Shown one piece after another: positions 16,801 through 24,228 of a DNA stretch of 64,000 bases. The notes under the pieces were generated by a model. The model was not told the origin of the DNA, did not search any database, and saw only the letters and a list, made by a program, of their open reading frames with translations. Positions within the stretch are counted from its first letter, which is position 1. Every line of letters begins with the position of its first letter. Both the position numbers and the translations under genes were made by a program. This DNA comes from DASXRA01 sp963737425 (GTDB taxonomy: Bacteria; Actinomycetota; Actinomycetes; Mycobacteriales; Jatrophihabitantaceae), in contig CAVTSX010000008.1 in NCBI GenBank assembly GCA_963737425.1, positions 868,001 through 932,000 on the forward strand, read 5' to 3'.

Positions 16801-17936
16801 TCGCCACCCGGCACGGGCAGGTCGTCGGGCAGGCCTCGCCGTCGTCGTCGCTGGAATTCGACGACGCATTCGCCCCGGACGGCGGCCAGGTGCTCAGCTT
16901 CGACATCAACCCGGACGGAGCGTCCACGGTCGCGACGGTAACCCGCGGCGCCGACGGCTACATCAACGGCAGTTCGTTGCTGAGCTACGACCCGGCGACG
17001 GCGCGGTACGGGCCGGCGTATGCACACGACGGCTCCGGGCAGTACGGCTACTACCTGTTCGGCAGCGATCCCGGCAACCACCGGCTGATCGCCGAGTCGG
17101 CGCGGGTGCAGAGCACGGAGCAGCATCTACTCACCTACGACACCGCTGACCGTCATCAGGTCTCTGACCAGACCATCGACGCGGGCACCCAATACCTCAT
17201 GAAGGCCGGGCGGGTGGACGCCGCTCACCACCGTGCGGACCTACTCGTGCGGCGCGGCGAGGACCAGGCCGACATGGTCGTGCCAGTCGACACCGGGACC
17301 GGCGCTACTGGAACGGCCGTGATCGCCGACAACGGCACGCCGAGCGGGCGTTACTACTCACAGCTCGATGTCGAGCAAGCCACCGGCAAGGTCGACCTGG
17401 TCGGGCCGGGACCGGCCGGCACATGCGGGCGACAGGTCGGCGCATACACCACGGTCGACCTGGTCGCCGGGACAGCCGCACCCATGTCCAGGACCGCCAG
17501 GTGCCCGACCGGCGTCGCCTCCGATCAGAACGGCCACGCCATCGTGACGATCGGACCGCTTCCGACCCTTCACAACTTGATGTCGCCGGCCGGCATGCAG
17601 CGGGTGGACGAGGCGAGCGGAGCGGTCGGCGACGAGCAGAGCCTTGGCGCAAGCGCGCCGGTGTTTCCCACCGTCGACACCAAGAACGGCCTGCTCGTCG
17701 TCGGATACCTCGGCGGTGCCGATTACCAGATCAACAACAACGGCATGAGCGCGGTCGGCGTCTACGACCTGAACACCGGCGCCCGTGTGTCGTTCCGCGA
17801 GCAATTCAACCTGATCACCGCCTTCAACGGACCGGAGGATTTCACGGCCGAGCGTGGCATCCAGATCGACCCGGCCACCCGCACCGGCTGGACCTACTCG
17901 CCGTACGGAGACCAGATCCAGCAGTTCCACTACTGA
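13812..17936 (+). CDS. Large secreted S8-like serine peptidase with multidomain C-terminus
   Basis: A 1374-residue exported protein: signal peptide (LLAAMTVAAAFLPAVADA), propeptide-like region with an inhibitor-I9-like segment (residues 90-190), then a subtilase domain. The serine motif is NGGTSASAPMTAAAVADLL (about residue 575), and NDYGIVVTISSND gives the oxyanion-Asn strand. The His site is not the usual HGTHVAG: the nearest candidate is GHGEIITNVSLGD (about residue 255), and the Asp may lie in DLAGGYADITG. The C-terminal 700 residues look like beta-sandwich and propeller repeats. GAGGAG precedes ATG 13812. It is probably an extracellular protease, and the first gene of an extracellular-enzyme block. 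Confidence 0.85.
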   Translation: MRIVPLLAAMTVAAAFLPAVADAAPSSGALSPAGTEQQFTLYDGSKVTLGPDGMGTRTDPRGNNPHPFTMTLPQAVSAGGPAGPSRADVIHRLSAPARSGPTGDIVLGLSAGSFDAGGRAAHTTDARVNASLRAIGASNAIPLHATGSVAAHGSFYLVHTAAASAAQAAATLRHTPGVSYAEPDQYVSTMNVDPVPLPSWPAATAHPFAAANELPTNYGLQSSMQTYLNAGGVDLAGGYADITGRLHELPGHGEIITNVSLGDLTDQSMADSGDQYVKSTGPTTVVENGQRYLDYPSLPKIPTYTVDPSGALDPLGSVEHVDPNLSEVLLDFSTMAPLPHDQQRPENMGDGPTDLLGIAPGAQYRLVEPTQPTSAGIATALLAAARQTPRPNVINASLGFGTDVVGYPGRYLEDDPFMRSVVSSIVNDYGIVVTISSNDGTRLYTPAGVGPDGGSTPTNRPRHHEAPTAIEDDGQSTIPSVVPDSGAIDVGGTTTDDTIAIAPQAGGPLSRTGTFAETRLNGMTAFSSGFGTRVDVSAPSDNIPSLMHCAPGSPGCLATGVTVTLNGGTSASAPMTAAAVADLLQVGRATGHRLTPAAVRQLLEETGRAVPTQPQVDRQLPVGPQIDITRAVEKLLGSNDHPMIVRLSTAHRVSVPGSANAKFVSNTDPSAIDLAGPLDPIGNPTGEALFGPITFGLDATGLPRGLLDYVLRVGSREFHTGTPSVRVMPAEVLAAAGQPVSSTTNRIVPVTFEIRHGHQVIARTGETLTFGPADGVHGMAPAPVVAPVTPAGTAVQVHYDLTGVPSDDLNKPELMISPINHWSAYSAPLYRIAFAAPLTATTGTITVPASVFSAGGGVYGATVLQDSENLIGGAAAAFRIAGGSEAQRPDAPTLAATGASFGHQAVVTRTAPSLHVRWDARSVAGATGAALEISAPGPTLYNLLNTFTNQYGTTRDANGVDSPSAALITLPGAAGTTSLDLHKLGVPSSLLYAVRVLATRHGQVVGQASPSSSLEFDDAFAPDGGQVLSFDINPDGASTVATVTRGADGYINGSSLLSYDPATARYGPAYAHDGSGQYGYYLFGSDPGNHRLIAESARVQSTEQHLLTYDTADRHQVSDQTIDAGTQYLMKAGRVDAAHHRADLLVRRGEDQADMVVPVDTGTGATGTAVIADNGTPSGRYYSQLDVEQATGKVDLVGPGPAGTCGRQVGAYTTVDLVAGTAAPMSRTARCPTGVASDQNGHAIVTIGPLPTLHNLMSPAGMQRVDEASGAVGDEQSLGASAPVFPTVDTKNGLLVVGYLGGADYQINNNGMSAVGVYDLNTGARVSFREQFNLITAFNGPEDFTAERGIQIDPATRTGWTYSPYGDQIQQFHY

Positions 17937-18073
17937 AGCCCCATTTTGCAAAGCTACTGACACTATGGGGTTGTCTGATTGCTATGTGTAGTTTTTACTG
18001 TTGATCACTCGGTGCCCGCGGTGACGGCCATGGCTGGCGTGGCCGTCATGCGGGCGAGAAGAGGTGGTCGCAG
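17937..18073. promoter_or_regulatory. AT-richer leader with hairpin, between protease and phosphoesterase genes
   Basis: The first 70 bp are markedly AT-richer than the rest of the window (for example 17990-18000) and are likely to hold a promoter. A perfect 9-bp inverted repeat, TGACGGCCA (18022-18030) and TGGCCGTCA (18040-18048) with a 9-nt loop, lies 16 bp before the RBS of the next gene. It could be an operator or an mRNA leader hairpin; a terminator for the upstream gene is less likely at this distance. Confidence 0.45.
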
Positions 18074-20770
18074 ATGTTCAGACCGGTGTTTCGGCGGCGG
18101 GCCGTGGCGGTGACGGCGGCGCTGTCCATCGTCGCGGCCGGCGCTGCTGTGGCTGGGGCCGAGGGCGTGTACGCGAACACGTCGCTCGGTCACAAGTTGA
18201 TCGGCAAGCAGCCCGACGGCTCGTACCTGATGCAGACCAACCAGTTCGTCACCCCGGCCGGTGACGTGATCCAGGACGCCGGCCGCCCGTTCGGGCTGGC
18301 GCTCAGCCCGGACGGCAAGACCGCGGCCGCGTTGAACAACGGCGGCGCGACGACCGGGCTCGTGTCGATCTTCGATCTGGCCAACCACACGGTGCTGCAG
18401 CACGCGGGCAGCGGCACGAAGTCCGACGGCGGCGTCCTCTACTCACCCGACGGCAAGTACCTGTGGGCGGCCCGGCCGACGAACCTGCAGCGATTCACGG
18501 TCAACCCGGACGGCACCGTGGGCAGTCCGGTCACCGTTGCGCTTCCGGGCGTCAGCGGCCGCCAGGCCGTCCCGGCCGGACTGGCGTGGGCGCCCGACGG
18601 AAACCTGCTCGTGACTCTCGACGCCAACAACACCCTCGGCGTCGTCGACACGACCACGAACACGCTCGTGAAACAGATCCCGGTCGGCAACGTGCCGTAC
18701 CAGGTCGTCGTGATCGACGGCAAGGCGTACGTCAGCAACCTCGGCGGGCGGCCGGCCCAGCCGGGCGATCAGACCGACAACTCCTACGGCACGCCGATCG
18801 TCACCAACGGCAACAACAGCGCGGTCGCATCGACGGGCACGGTGTCCGAGGTCGACCTCGATGCCGGCGCGCAGGTGAAGACGTTCCCGGTGGGCCTCGA
18901 ACCGAGCGCGCTGCTCGCCGTCGGCAAGAACCTGCTCGTCGCCAACACCGACGACGACACGGTCACCAGCATCGACACTGCTAAGCAACAACTCGGGCGC
19001 ACCTTCACCGCGAATCCCGCGCCCGGGGCGCCGTTCGGCGCGCAGCCCAACGGCCTGACCATGCTCGACGGCAAGCATCTCGCGGTGAGCCTCGGCCGCG
19101 ACAACGCGGTGGCGGTCTACAGCTATCAGGACGCCTATGCGCCGCCGAGCTTCGAGGGCCTGATCCCGACCGGCTCGTTCCCGACCGGCATCGCCGAGGA
19201 CGCGGCGCTGCACCGCCTGGTCGTCGGCAGCGAGCAGGGAGTCGGCTCGCTCGGCGCGAACGGCACGATCGGCGAGGGCACCGGCACCAACCCGGCCACG
19301 GGGCACCTCGGCTACAACTTCATCGGCACCGTGCAGGCCGTCGCGACGCCGACTCCCAAGCAGATGGCCGAGTACACCGAGCAGGTGTTCAAGAACAACC
19401 AGTGGGACGGCCTCGAGCAGCGCAACAAGGCGGGCAACGGCCAGGCCGACGCCGTCGCCGTGCCGCTTCGCGTCGGCGACCCGTCGACGATCAAGCACGT
19501 CTTCCTGATCGTCAAGGAGAACCGCACCTACGACCAGGTGCTCGGCGACGACTCGCGGGGTAACGGCGACCCGAGCCTCGCGCAGTTCGGCGGCAAGATC
19601 ACCCCGAACATCCACGCGCTGGCGCGTTACTACCCGTTGATCGACAACCTCTACTCAGACGGCACCAACTCCGCCGAGGGCCACCACTGGCTCGACCAGG
19701 CGTTCGTCAACAACTACATGCAGCAGATGTACGGCAACTACACCCGCTCGTACCAGACCGGCGACCCGCTCTCGAACGTCAAGACCGGCTGGATCTGGGA
19801 CGACGCCCTGGCGCACGGCAAGACGGTGAACAACTGGGGCGAGCAGATGGACACCTACACCGACGCGAGCGGTCACGGCACGACCTCGGACAGCTGGACG
19901 AAATGGCTGCACGACGCCGACGTCCTTGCCGGCACGACGCCCGGGCCGCTGAACTACCCGCTCGGCACGTACACCGCGAAGACCGACATCCCGTCACTGC
20001 GCAGCGTCACGAAGCCGGACTTCCCGAACTTCGACCTGAACATCCCGGACCAGTACCGGGCCGCGATGTTCCAGAACGACTATGCGCAATACGTCAAGGG
20101 CAACGACCTCCCGGCGCTGAACCTGATGTGGATCATGAACGACCACACGAACGGCACCTCGCCGGGCGGCATCAGCCCGGAGGCGCACGTCGCCGACAAC
20201 GATCTCGCAGTCGGCAGGATCGTCGACACCATCTCGCACAGCAAGTACTGGAAAGACAGCGCGATCTTCGTCATCGAGGACGACTCGCAGAACGGTATCG
20301 ACCACGTCGACGGTCACCGCAACCCGACCCTGGTGGTCAGCCCGTACGCCAAGCGGGGCACGGTCGTACACACCTACTACAGCCAGCTCAACGTCATGCG
20401 CACGATCGAGCAGATCCTCGGCATCCCGCCGATGAATCAGGAGGACCTCGCCGCCGAGCCGATGTATGACGTGTTCACCGACAAGCCAGATCTCACGCCG
20501 TACACCTACCTGCCGAACCAGATCTCGCTGACCGAGACGAATCCCCAGACCACGCCGTCGACCAGCGACGTCGAAGCCGCCTGGGCAGCGTGGTCGGCCA
20601 AGCAGGACTGGGCCACTGAGGACATGGTGAACATGGCGCAGGGCAACCGCGACGTCTGGTACGCCTCGAACAACTTCACCAAGCCCTACCCGGGCGACAC
20701 GAGGGTGCTGATGCCGAATGAGGTTCCCGAGGCCGGAGCGCCACCGGTGGCCGACGACGACGATCACTGA
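18074..20770 (+). CDS. YncE-like beta-propeller fused to alkaline-phosphatase-like phosphoesterase
   Basis: An 898-residue secreted protein. After the signal peptide (VAVTAALSIVAAGAAVAGAEG) comes a seven-bladed YncE-like propeller (repeats such as PFGLALSPDGKTAAALNN, GLAWAPDGNLLVTLD, PTGIAEDAALHRLVVG; about residues 60-430). A phosphoesterase domain with the metal/nucleophile region HVFLIVKENRTYDQVLGD (about 475) and IFVIEDDSQNGIDHVDGHR (about 735-755) follows. This architecture is known as the bifunctional YncE/alkaline phosphatase family; the natural substrate is unknown, with phosphate scavenging likely. A perfect hairpin terminator follows the stop. Confidence 0.93.
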   Translation: MFRPVFRRRAVAVTAALSIVAAGAAVAGAEGVYANTSLGHKLIGKQPDGSYLMQTNQFVTPAGDVIQDAGRPFGLALSPDGKTAAALNNGGATTGLVSIFDLANHTVLQHAGSGTKSDGGVLYSPDGKYLWAARPTNLQRFTVNPDGTVGSPVTVALPGVSGRQAVPAGLAWAPDGNLLVTLDANNTLGVVDTTTNTLVKQIPVGNVPYQVVVIDGKAYVSNLGGRPAQPGDQTDNSYGTPIVTNGNNSAVASTGTVSEVDLDAGAQVKTFPVGLEPSALLAVGKNLLVANTDDDTVTSIDTAKQQLGRTFTANPAPGAPFGAQPNGLTMLDGKHLAVSLGRDNAVAVYSYQDAYAPPSFEGLIPTGSFPTGIAEDAALHRLVVGSEQGVGSLGANGTIGEGTGTNPATGHLGYNFIGTVQAVATPTPKQMAEYTEQVFKNNQWDGLEQRNKAGNGQADAVAVPLRVGDPSTIKHVFLIVKENRTYDQVLGDDSRGNGDPSLAQFGGKITPNIHALARYYPLIDNLYSDGTNSAEGHHWLDQAFVNNYMQQMYGNYTRSYQTGDPLSNVKTGWIWDDALAHGKTVNNWGEQMDTYTDASGHGTTSDSWTKWLHDADVLAGTTPGPLNYPLGTYTAKTDIPSLRSVTKPDFPNFDLNIPDQYRAAMFQNDYAQYVKGNDLPALNLMWIMNDHTNGTSPGGISPEAHVADNDLAVGRIVDTISHSKYWKDSAIFVIEDDSQNGIDHVDGHRNPTLVVSPYAKRGTVVHTYYSQLNVMRTIEQILGIPPMNQEDLAAEPMYDVFTDKPDLTPYTYLPNQISLTETNPQTTPSTSDVEAAWAAWSAKQDWATEDMVNMAQGNRDVWYASNNFTKPYPGDTRVLMPNEVPEAGAPPVADDDDH

Positions 20771-20802
20771 CCCTTACTGACTGCTACTGAGCCCTTCTGA
20801 CC

Positions 20803-20838
20803 AGCGGCCGGCACCGGACCTTCCCGGTGCCGGCCGCT
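20803..20838 (+). terminator. Strong hairpin terminator
   Basis: Arms AGCGGCCGGCACCGG (20803-20817) and CCGGTGCCGGCCGCT (20824-20838) pair perfectly over 15 bp with a 6-nt loop, 33 nt after the phosphoesterase stop codon. It has no U-run. Several extra in-frame stop codons lie between the gene and the hairpin. Confidence 0.85.
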
Positions 20839-20944
20839 ATCTGCGTACCTGTGACTGCCCGCCCGACTCTGGACGATGTCGTTGCCTGCTGCCAGAATCC
20901 CCTGGTCTGTAACGCCTGCTCACCTCCGAGGAACTGGTAACCCT

Positions 20945-23488
20945 ATGCGGCATTCGCTACTTCCCCCTGCCCGAATGCGCTCGCTGACTCTGGTGGCGTT
21001 CGTCGTGGTCGCCACTGCGGCAGCCGGCGCGGCATCGGCCGCGGCCGGCCCCAGCGGACCCGATCCGCTACGTGGCGTCGCCCGCGTCGAAATGCACCAG
21101 CAGGCCGCGGCGCCCGGCACGATCACGCCGCAGGAGCGCGGCGAGGGTGAGGGCGACGCCCTCGAGGTGGCCGACCAGGCCGAGCAGTACGCCGGCGAGC
21201 GCAGCGCACCAGGCGACTCGGTCTCGGCCGCCGCGCTGCTCGCCGCCCGGCAGCAGGCCGCGGCGCTGCCGAGTGTCCAGGCCAAGCTCAGCGAGGTCAC
21301 CGATCAGCCGCTCGACGCCGAGCCTGCCGGATACACCGACCCGGTGTGGTCGAACGACGGCGCGGGCTTCCGCGACGTGTCCGGCCGCACCACGGCGCTG
21401 GCCGTCGACGGCAGCACGTACTACGTGGGGACGGCTGACGGTGGCGTCTGGAAGTCGACGAACGCCGGTAGCACCTGGCATTCGATCTGGGACGACCAGA
21501 GCACGCTGTCGATCGGCGCGCTGCTCGTCACCAGCGATCACGCGTTGTGGGTCGGCACGGGCGAGGCCAACACGAGCAGCGACTCCTACCTCGGCACGGG
21601 CGTGTACCGCTCGACGGACGGAGGGCGCTCGTTCACCCGCGTCGGCGGCAATGAGCTGGTCGACCGCACGTCCTTCCGCCTGCTCGACGACGGATTCGGC
21701 CACGTGTACGCGGCGACCAACCAGGGCCTGTACCGGCATTCCTCGACTTCGTCGTCCGGCCGTTGGACGCTCGTCCTGAAGCCCGACCCGAACCCGACCG
21801 GCTCGCCGTACGACACGTCGTTCATCACCGACGTGGCGGTGAAGCCCGGTACGCACGGGCAGAGCGTGCTCGCCGTGCTCGGCTGGCGTAACGGCACGTC
21901 GTACAACGGCTTCTACCTGTCGACCACCGGTGGCGGGCCCGGCTCGTTCAGCAAGATCACGCCGTCCGGCGACATCGACGCGACCGACATCGGCCGGACC
22001 ACGCTCGCCTACGCCGCCGACGGATCGCGCCTGTACGCGATCGTGCAATCCGTGAGCAAACTGCTCGCGGGTGGCGACACCAACCTGCAGGGCGTCTACG
22101 TGTCGGCGTCGGGTAACCCGGCCGGGCCGTACACGAAGATCGCCGATTCCGCCTCGCTCGGCGCATCCGGCTCGGCGCTGCAGAACCTGCCGGGGTACCA
22201 CGTCGGCATCCAGTCCTGGTACAACCAGGTGCTCGCCGTCGACCCGAAGAACCCGCTGCACGTCTACGTCAGCCTGGAAGAGGTCTTCGAGACCAACAAC
22301 GGCGGCGCCACGTTCGACACGGCCAGCCCGTACTGGAACTACGGTCTGGACTGTGGCGCGCCCTGCCCGCCGGCGACCCACCCTGACCAGCACGCGCTTG
22401 CGCTCACCAGCGGCGGCCAGGTCGTCATCGGCAATGACGGCGGCGTGTACCAGCGGCCGATGTCGGATACCGGCTACGGCAACTGGACCGACCTGAACGA
22501 CACGCTGCGCACGTTGCAGTACTACGACGCCGCTGCGGGCAAGTCCGGCAAGGGTCTCGGCTACTGGGGTGGCCTGCAGGACAACGGCACGTCCGCGCTG
22601 TTCCCGGGTAAGGCGAAGAACATCGAACCAGCCGGTGGCGACGGCGGTTTCGTCCTCGTCAACCCGTCGAATGCCCAGCAGTCGGTGGGCGAGTACACCA
22701 ACTTGGCCATGTACCGCACGAGCGACGGCGGGCACACGTTTACGACGATCAGCCCGGTGTGCGGCTACTACACCGGCGCCGACTGCGATCCGTCGGCGCG
22801 CTTCACCGCGCCGTTCCAGGCAGACGTCCACGACAGCAACCACTGGGTCGCGGCCGGCAACAAGGTGTGGGACTCGGTCAAGGGTTTCGCTACGCAGTGC
22901 GCCACGACCTGCGACTGGGTGCCGGTGCACAGCTTCGGCACCGATGCGGCGGGTGGCTTCAACGTCGGCACGGCCCTCGCCGCCAGCGGCGTGACCACCT
23001 ACGCAGCCTGGGTCGACAGCGGCGCCAACCCGTCGCCGAGCTTCCAGAGCGGCATTGACACCAACTACGGCGGCAGCTGGCACCGGATCAGCTCGCCGGT
23101 GCTGCCCAACCGCTACATCGCCGGACTCACCGTCGATCCGGCCAACCCCGCGCACGTGTACGCGATCTACAACGGCTACTCGCGGCGATGGATCCCCGGT
23201 GGTGGCCTCGGCGTGGTGTTCGAGTCGACCGACGGTGGCTCGAGCTGGCGCAACATCAGCGGCAACCTGCCGGACACGCCCGGTGACGGGCTGGCCATCG
23301 TCGGCGGCAAGCTCGTGCTCGGCACCGACATCGGTCTGTTCATCGCCGACCGCAGCTCGCAGACGCACTGGTCGCGGCTAGGCGCGCTGCCCAACGTGGT
23401 CGTCAACAACGTTCGGCCGATTCCTGGTCAGCAGGCCGTTGTTGCTGGCACGCACGGACGCGGCATCTGGCGCATCGACCTGCACTGA
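20945..23488 (+). CDS. Secreted BNR/Asp-box repeat glycosyl-hydrolase-like protein
   Basis: An 847-residue exported protein with signal peptide MRSLTLVAFVVVATAAAGAASA, a helical linker, then repeated Asp-box propeller motifs: GGVWKSTNAGSTWHSI, GVYRSTDGGRSFTRV, NNGGATFDTA, MYRTSDGGHTFTTI, VFESTDGGSSWRNI. Such propellers occur in sialidases, xyloglucanases (GH74) and Vps10-like receptors. The GH74-like layout is suggestive, but I cannot confirm catalytic acids. The end GTHGRGIWRIDL is a common closing blade. GAGGAA precedes ATG 20945. Flanked by two perfect terminator hairpins, so monocistronic. Confidence 0.88.
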   Translation: MRHSLLPPARMRSLTLVAFVVVATAAAGAASAAAGPSGPDPLRGVARVEMHQQAAAPGTITPQERGEGEGDALEVADQAEQYAGERSAPGDSVSAAALLAARQQAAALPSVQAKLSEVTDQPLDAEPAGYTDPVWSNDGAGFRDVSGRTTALAVDGSTYYVGTADGGVWKSTNAGSTWHSIWDDQSTLSIGALLVTSDHALWVGTGEANTSSDSYLGTGVYRSTDGGRSFTRVGGNELVDRTSFRLLDDGFGHVYAATNQGLYRHSSTSSSGRWTLVLKPDPNPTGSPYDTSFITDVAVKPGTHGQSVLAVLGWRNGTSYNGFYLSTTGGGPGSFSKITPSGDIDATDIGRTTLAYAADGSRLYAIVQSVSKLLAGGDTNLQGVYVSASGNPAGPYTKIADSASLGASGSALQNLPGYHVGIQSWYNQVLAVDPKNPLHVYVSLEEVFETNNGGATFDTASPYWNYGLDCGAPCPPATHPDQHALALTSGGQVVIGNDGGVYQRPMSDTGYGNWTDLNDTLRTLQYYDAAAGKSGKGLGYWGGLQDNGTSALFPGKAKNIEPAGGDGGFVLVNPSNAQQSVGEYTNLAMYRTSDGGHTFTTISPVCGYYTGADCDPSARFTAPFQADVHDSNHWVAAGNKVWDSVKGFATQCATTCDWVPVHSFGTDAAGGFNVGTALAASGVTTYAAWVDSGANPSPSFQSGIDTNYGGSWHRISSPVLPNRYIAGLTVDPANPAHVYAIYNGYSRRWIPGGGLGVVFESTDGGSSWRNISGNLPDTPGDGLAIVGGKLVLGTDIGLFIADRSSQTHWSRLGALPNVVVNNVRPIPGQQAVVAGTHGRGIWRIDLH

Positions 23489-23510
23489 CGCGCAGTCCGC
23501 CGCAAATCCT

Positions 23511-23543
23511 GGGGCGCCGGCCAATCTCTATGGCCGGCGCCCC
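23511..23543 (+). terminator. Strong hairpin terminator
   Basis: GGGGCGCCGGCCA (23511-23523) pairs perfectly with TGGCCGGCGCCCC (23531-23543) around a 7-nt loop, 22 nt after the Asp-box protein stop. It terminates that gene and marks the left end of a 740-bp gene-free repeat region. Confidence 0.85.
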
Positions 23544-23571
23544 GCTCGTCGCCCGAGATTCGTACCGCCGC

Positions 23572-23716
23572 CGTCGCTGTCACCGCTGCAGTTACCGTCG
23601 CGCACTGGCCGCGGGGCAGTTGCCGTCGCGCATTGGCCGCCGTCGCTGTCACCGCTGCAGTTGCCGTCGCGCACTGGCCGCCGTCGCTGTCACCGCTGCA
23701 GTTGCCGTCGCGCAAA
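23572..23716. repeat. Tandem repeat, 41-bp unit, about 3.5 copies
   Basis: Units beginning CGTCGCTGTCACCGCTGCAG start at 23572, 23641 and 23682. The first two are separated by a 28-bp partial unit, while the second and third follow at exactly 41 bp. All carry the GCAGTT(G/A)CCGTCGCGCA core. No open frame with coding character spans it. It directly precedes two copies of the 52-bp palindrome. Confidence 0.85.
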
Positions 23717-23727
23717 TGCTTCGCGCT

Positions 23728-23779
23728 TGATCATCTCTGGTGAAACTGCGCTGGGTGGCGGCTGCGGCAGAGATGATCA
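23728..23779 (+). repeat. 52-bp palindromic repeat, copy 1
   Basis: Arms TGATCATCTCTG and CAGAGATGATCA flank a 28-bp centre containing GGTGGC at centre position 15 (forward orientation). It lies between convergent genes. The copy is embedded in a 70-75-bp stretch duplicated 188 bp downstream (copy 2) with one mismatch inside the element. Confidence 0.95.
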
Positions 23780-23786
23780 TGGTGGC

Positions 23787-24059
23787 GAGTGGGCCTGCAC
23801 CGCGGGGTTAGGGCTTGCACTGCGTGGAGTGGCGGGTGGGCGTCTGCGGTCTGCGGTTTGGTGTCGGTGTTGGTGTCGGCCTTGCGGCGTGGACGATGCC
23901 GCGAGCCTGACTTCTTGATCATCTCTGGTGAATCTGCGCTGGGTGGCGGCTGCGGCAGAGATGATCATGGTGGCGAGTGGGCCTGCACCCGTGCGGTGTG
24001 GGTCCGCGCGCTGTGGGTCCGCGCTGTGGGTCCGCGCGCTGTGAGGAGTGGGCCTGCAC
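23787..24059. repeat. Gene-free repeat cluster: GAGTGGGCCTGCAC x3 and GTGGGTCCGCGC x3
   Basis: GAGTGGGCCTGCAC occurs at 23787, 23975 and 24046, and GTGGGTCCGCGC-type units are tandem around 23998-24040. The first two GAGTGGGCCTGCAC copies immediately follow palindrome copies 1 and 2. No protein with recognisable features is encoded here, so the stretch appears to have grown by repeat duplication. Confidence 0.75.
23916..23967 (+). repeat. 52-bp palindromic repeat, copy 2
   Basis: Same arms as copy 1, forward orientation, with a single T for A difference in the centre (GTGAATCTG rather than GTGAAACTG). It is a recent local duplication of copy 1 with its right flank. Confidence 0.95.
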
Positions 24060-24160
24060 GGTGGGGTGCGGGCCTCAGGGTGACAGTGAGCTGGCCACGC
24101 TAGCGGCACTCGATGCGCCGCATCCGTACCGAAGCGGTGGTGCATGCGACGCCGTCGAGA

Positions 24161-24209
24161 CACGCTCCGGCATCGGCGACCGCAAAGGGGCGATCGATGC
24201 CGGAGCGTG
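24161..24209 (-). terminator. Hairpin terminator for the minus-strand Asp-box gene
   Basis: CACGCTCCGGCATCG (24161-24175) pairs perfectly with CGATGCCGGAGCGTG (24195-24209) over 15 bp with a 19-nt loop. It lies 20 bp beyond the stop codon of the gene ending at 24229 on the minus strand. Confidence 0.75.
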
Positions 24210-24228
24210 AAACCCGCCGGCTACCGAA

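Noticed and set aside
17937..18073. Foreign insertion suggested by AT-rich sequence
   Set aside because: The stretch is too short, has no direct or inverted repeats at its edges, and is better explained as promoter DNA.
23728..23779. Palindromes as ordinary Rho-independent terminators
   Set aside because: There is no U-run after the arms, the 28-bp centre is too long for a terminator loop, and strict length and sequence conservation across unrelated loci exceed what termination requires. A role in termination is still possible.
23787..24059. Small proteins in the repeat cluster
   Set aside because: Open frames here are repeat translations with no RBS or codon-position bias.
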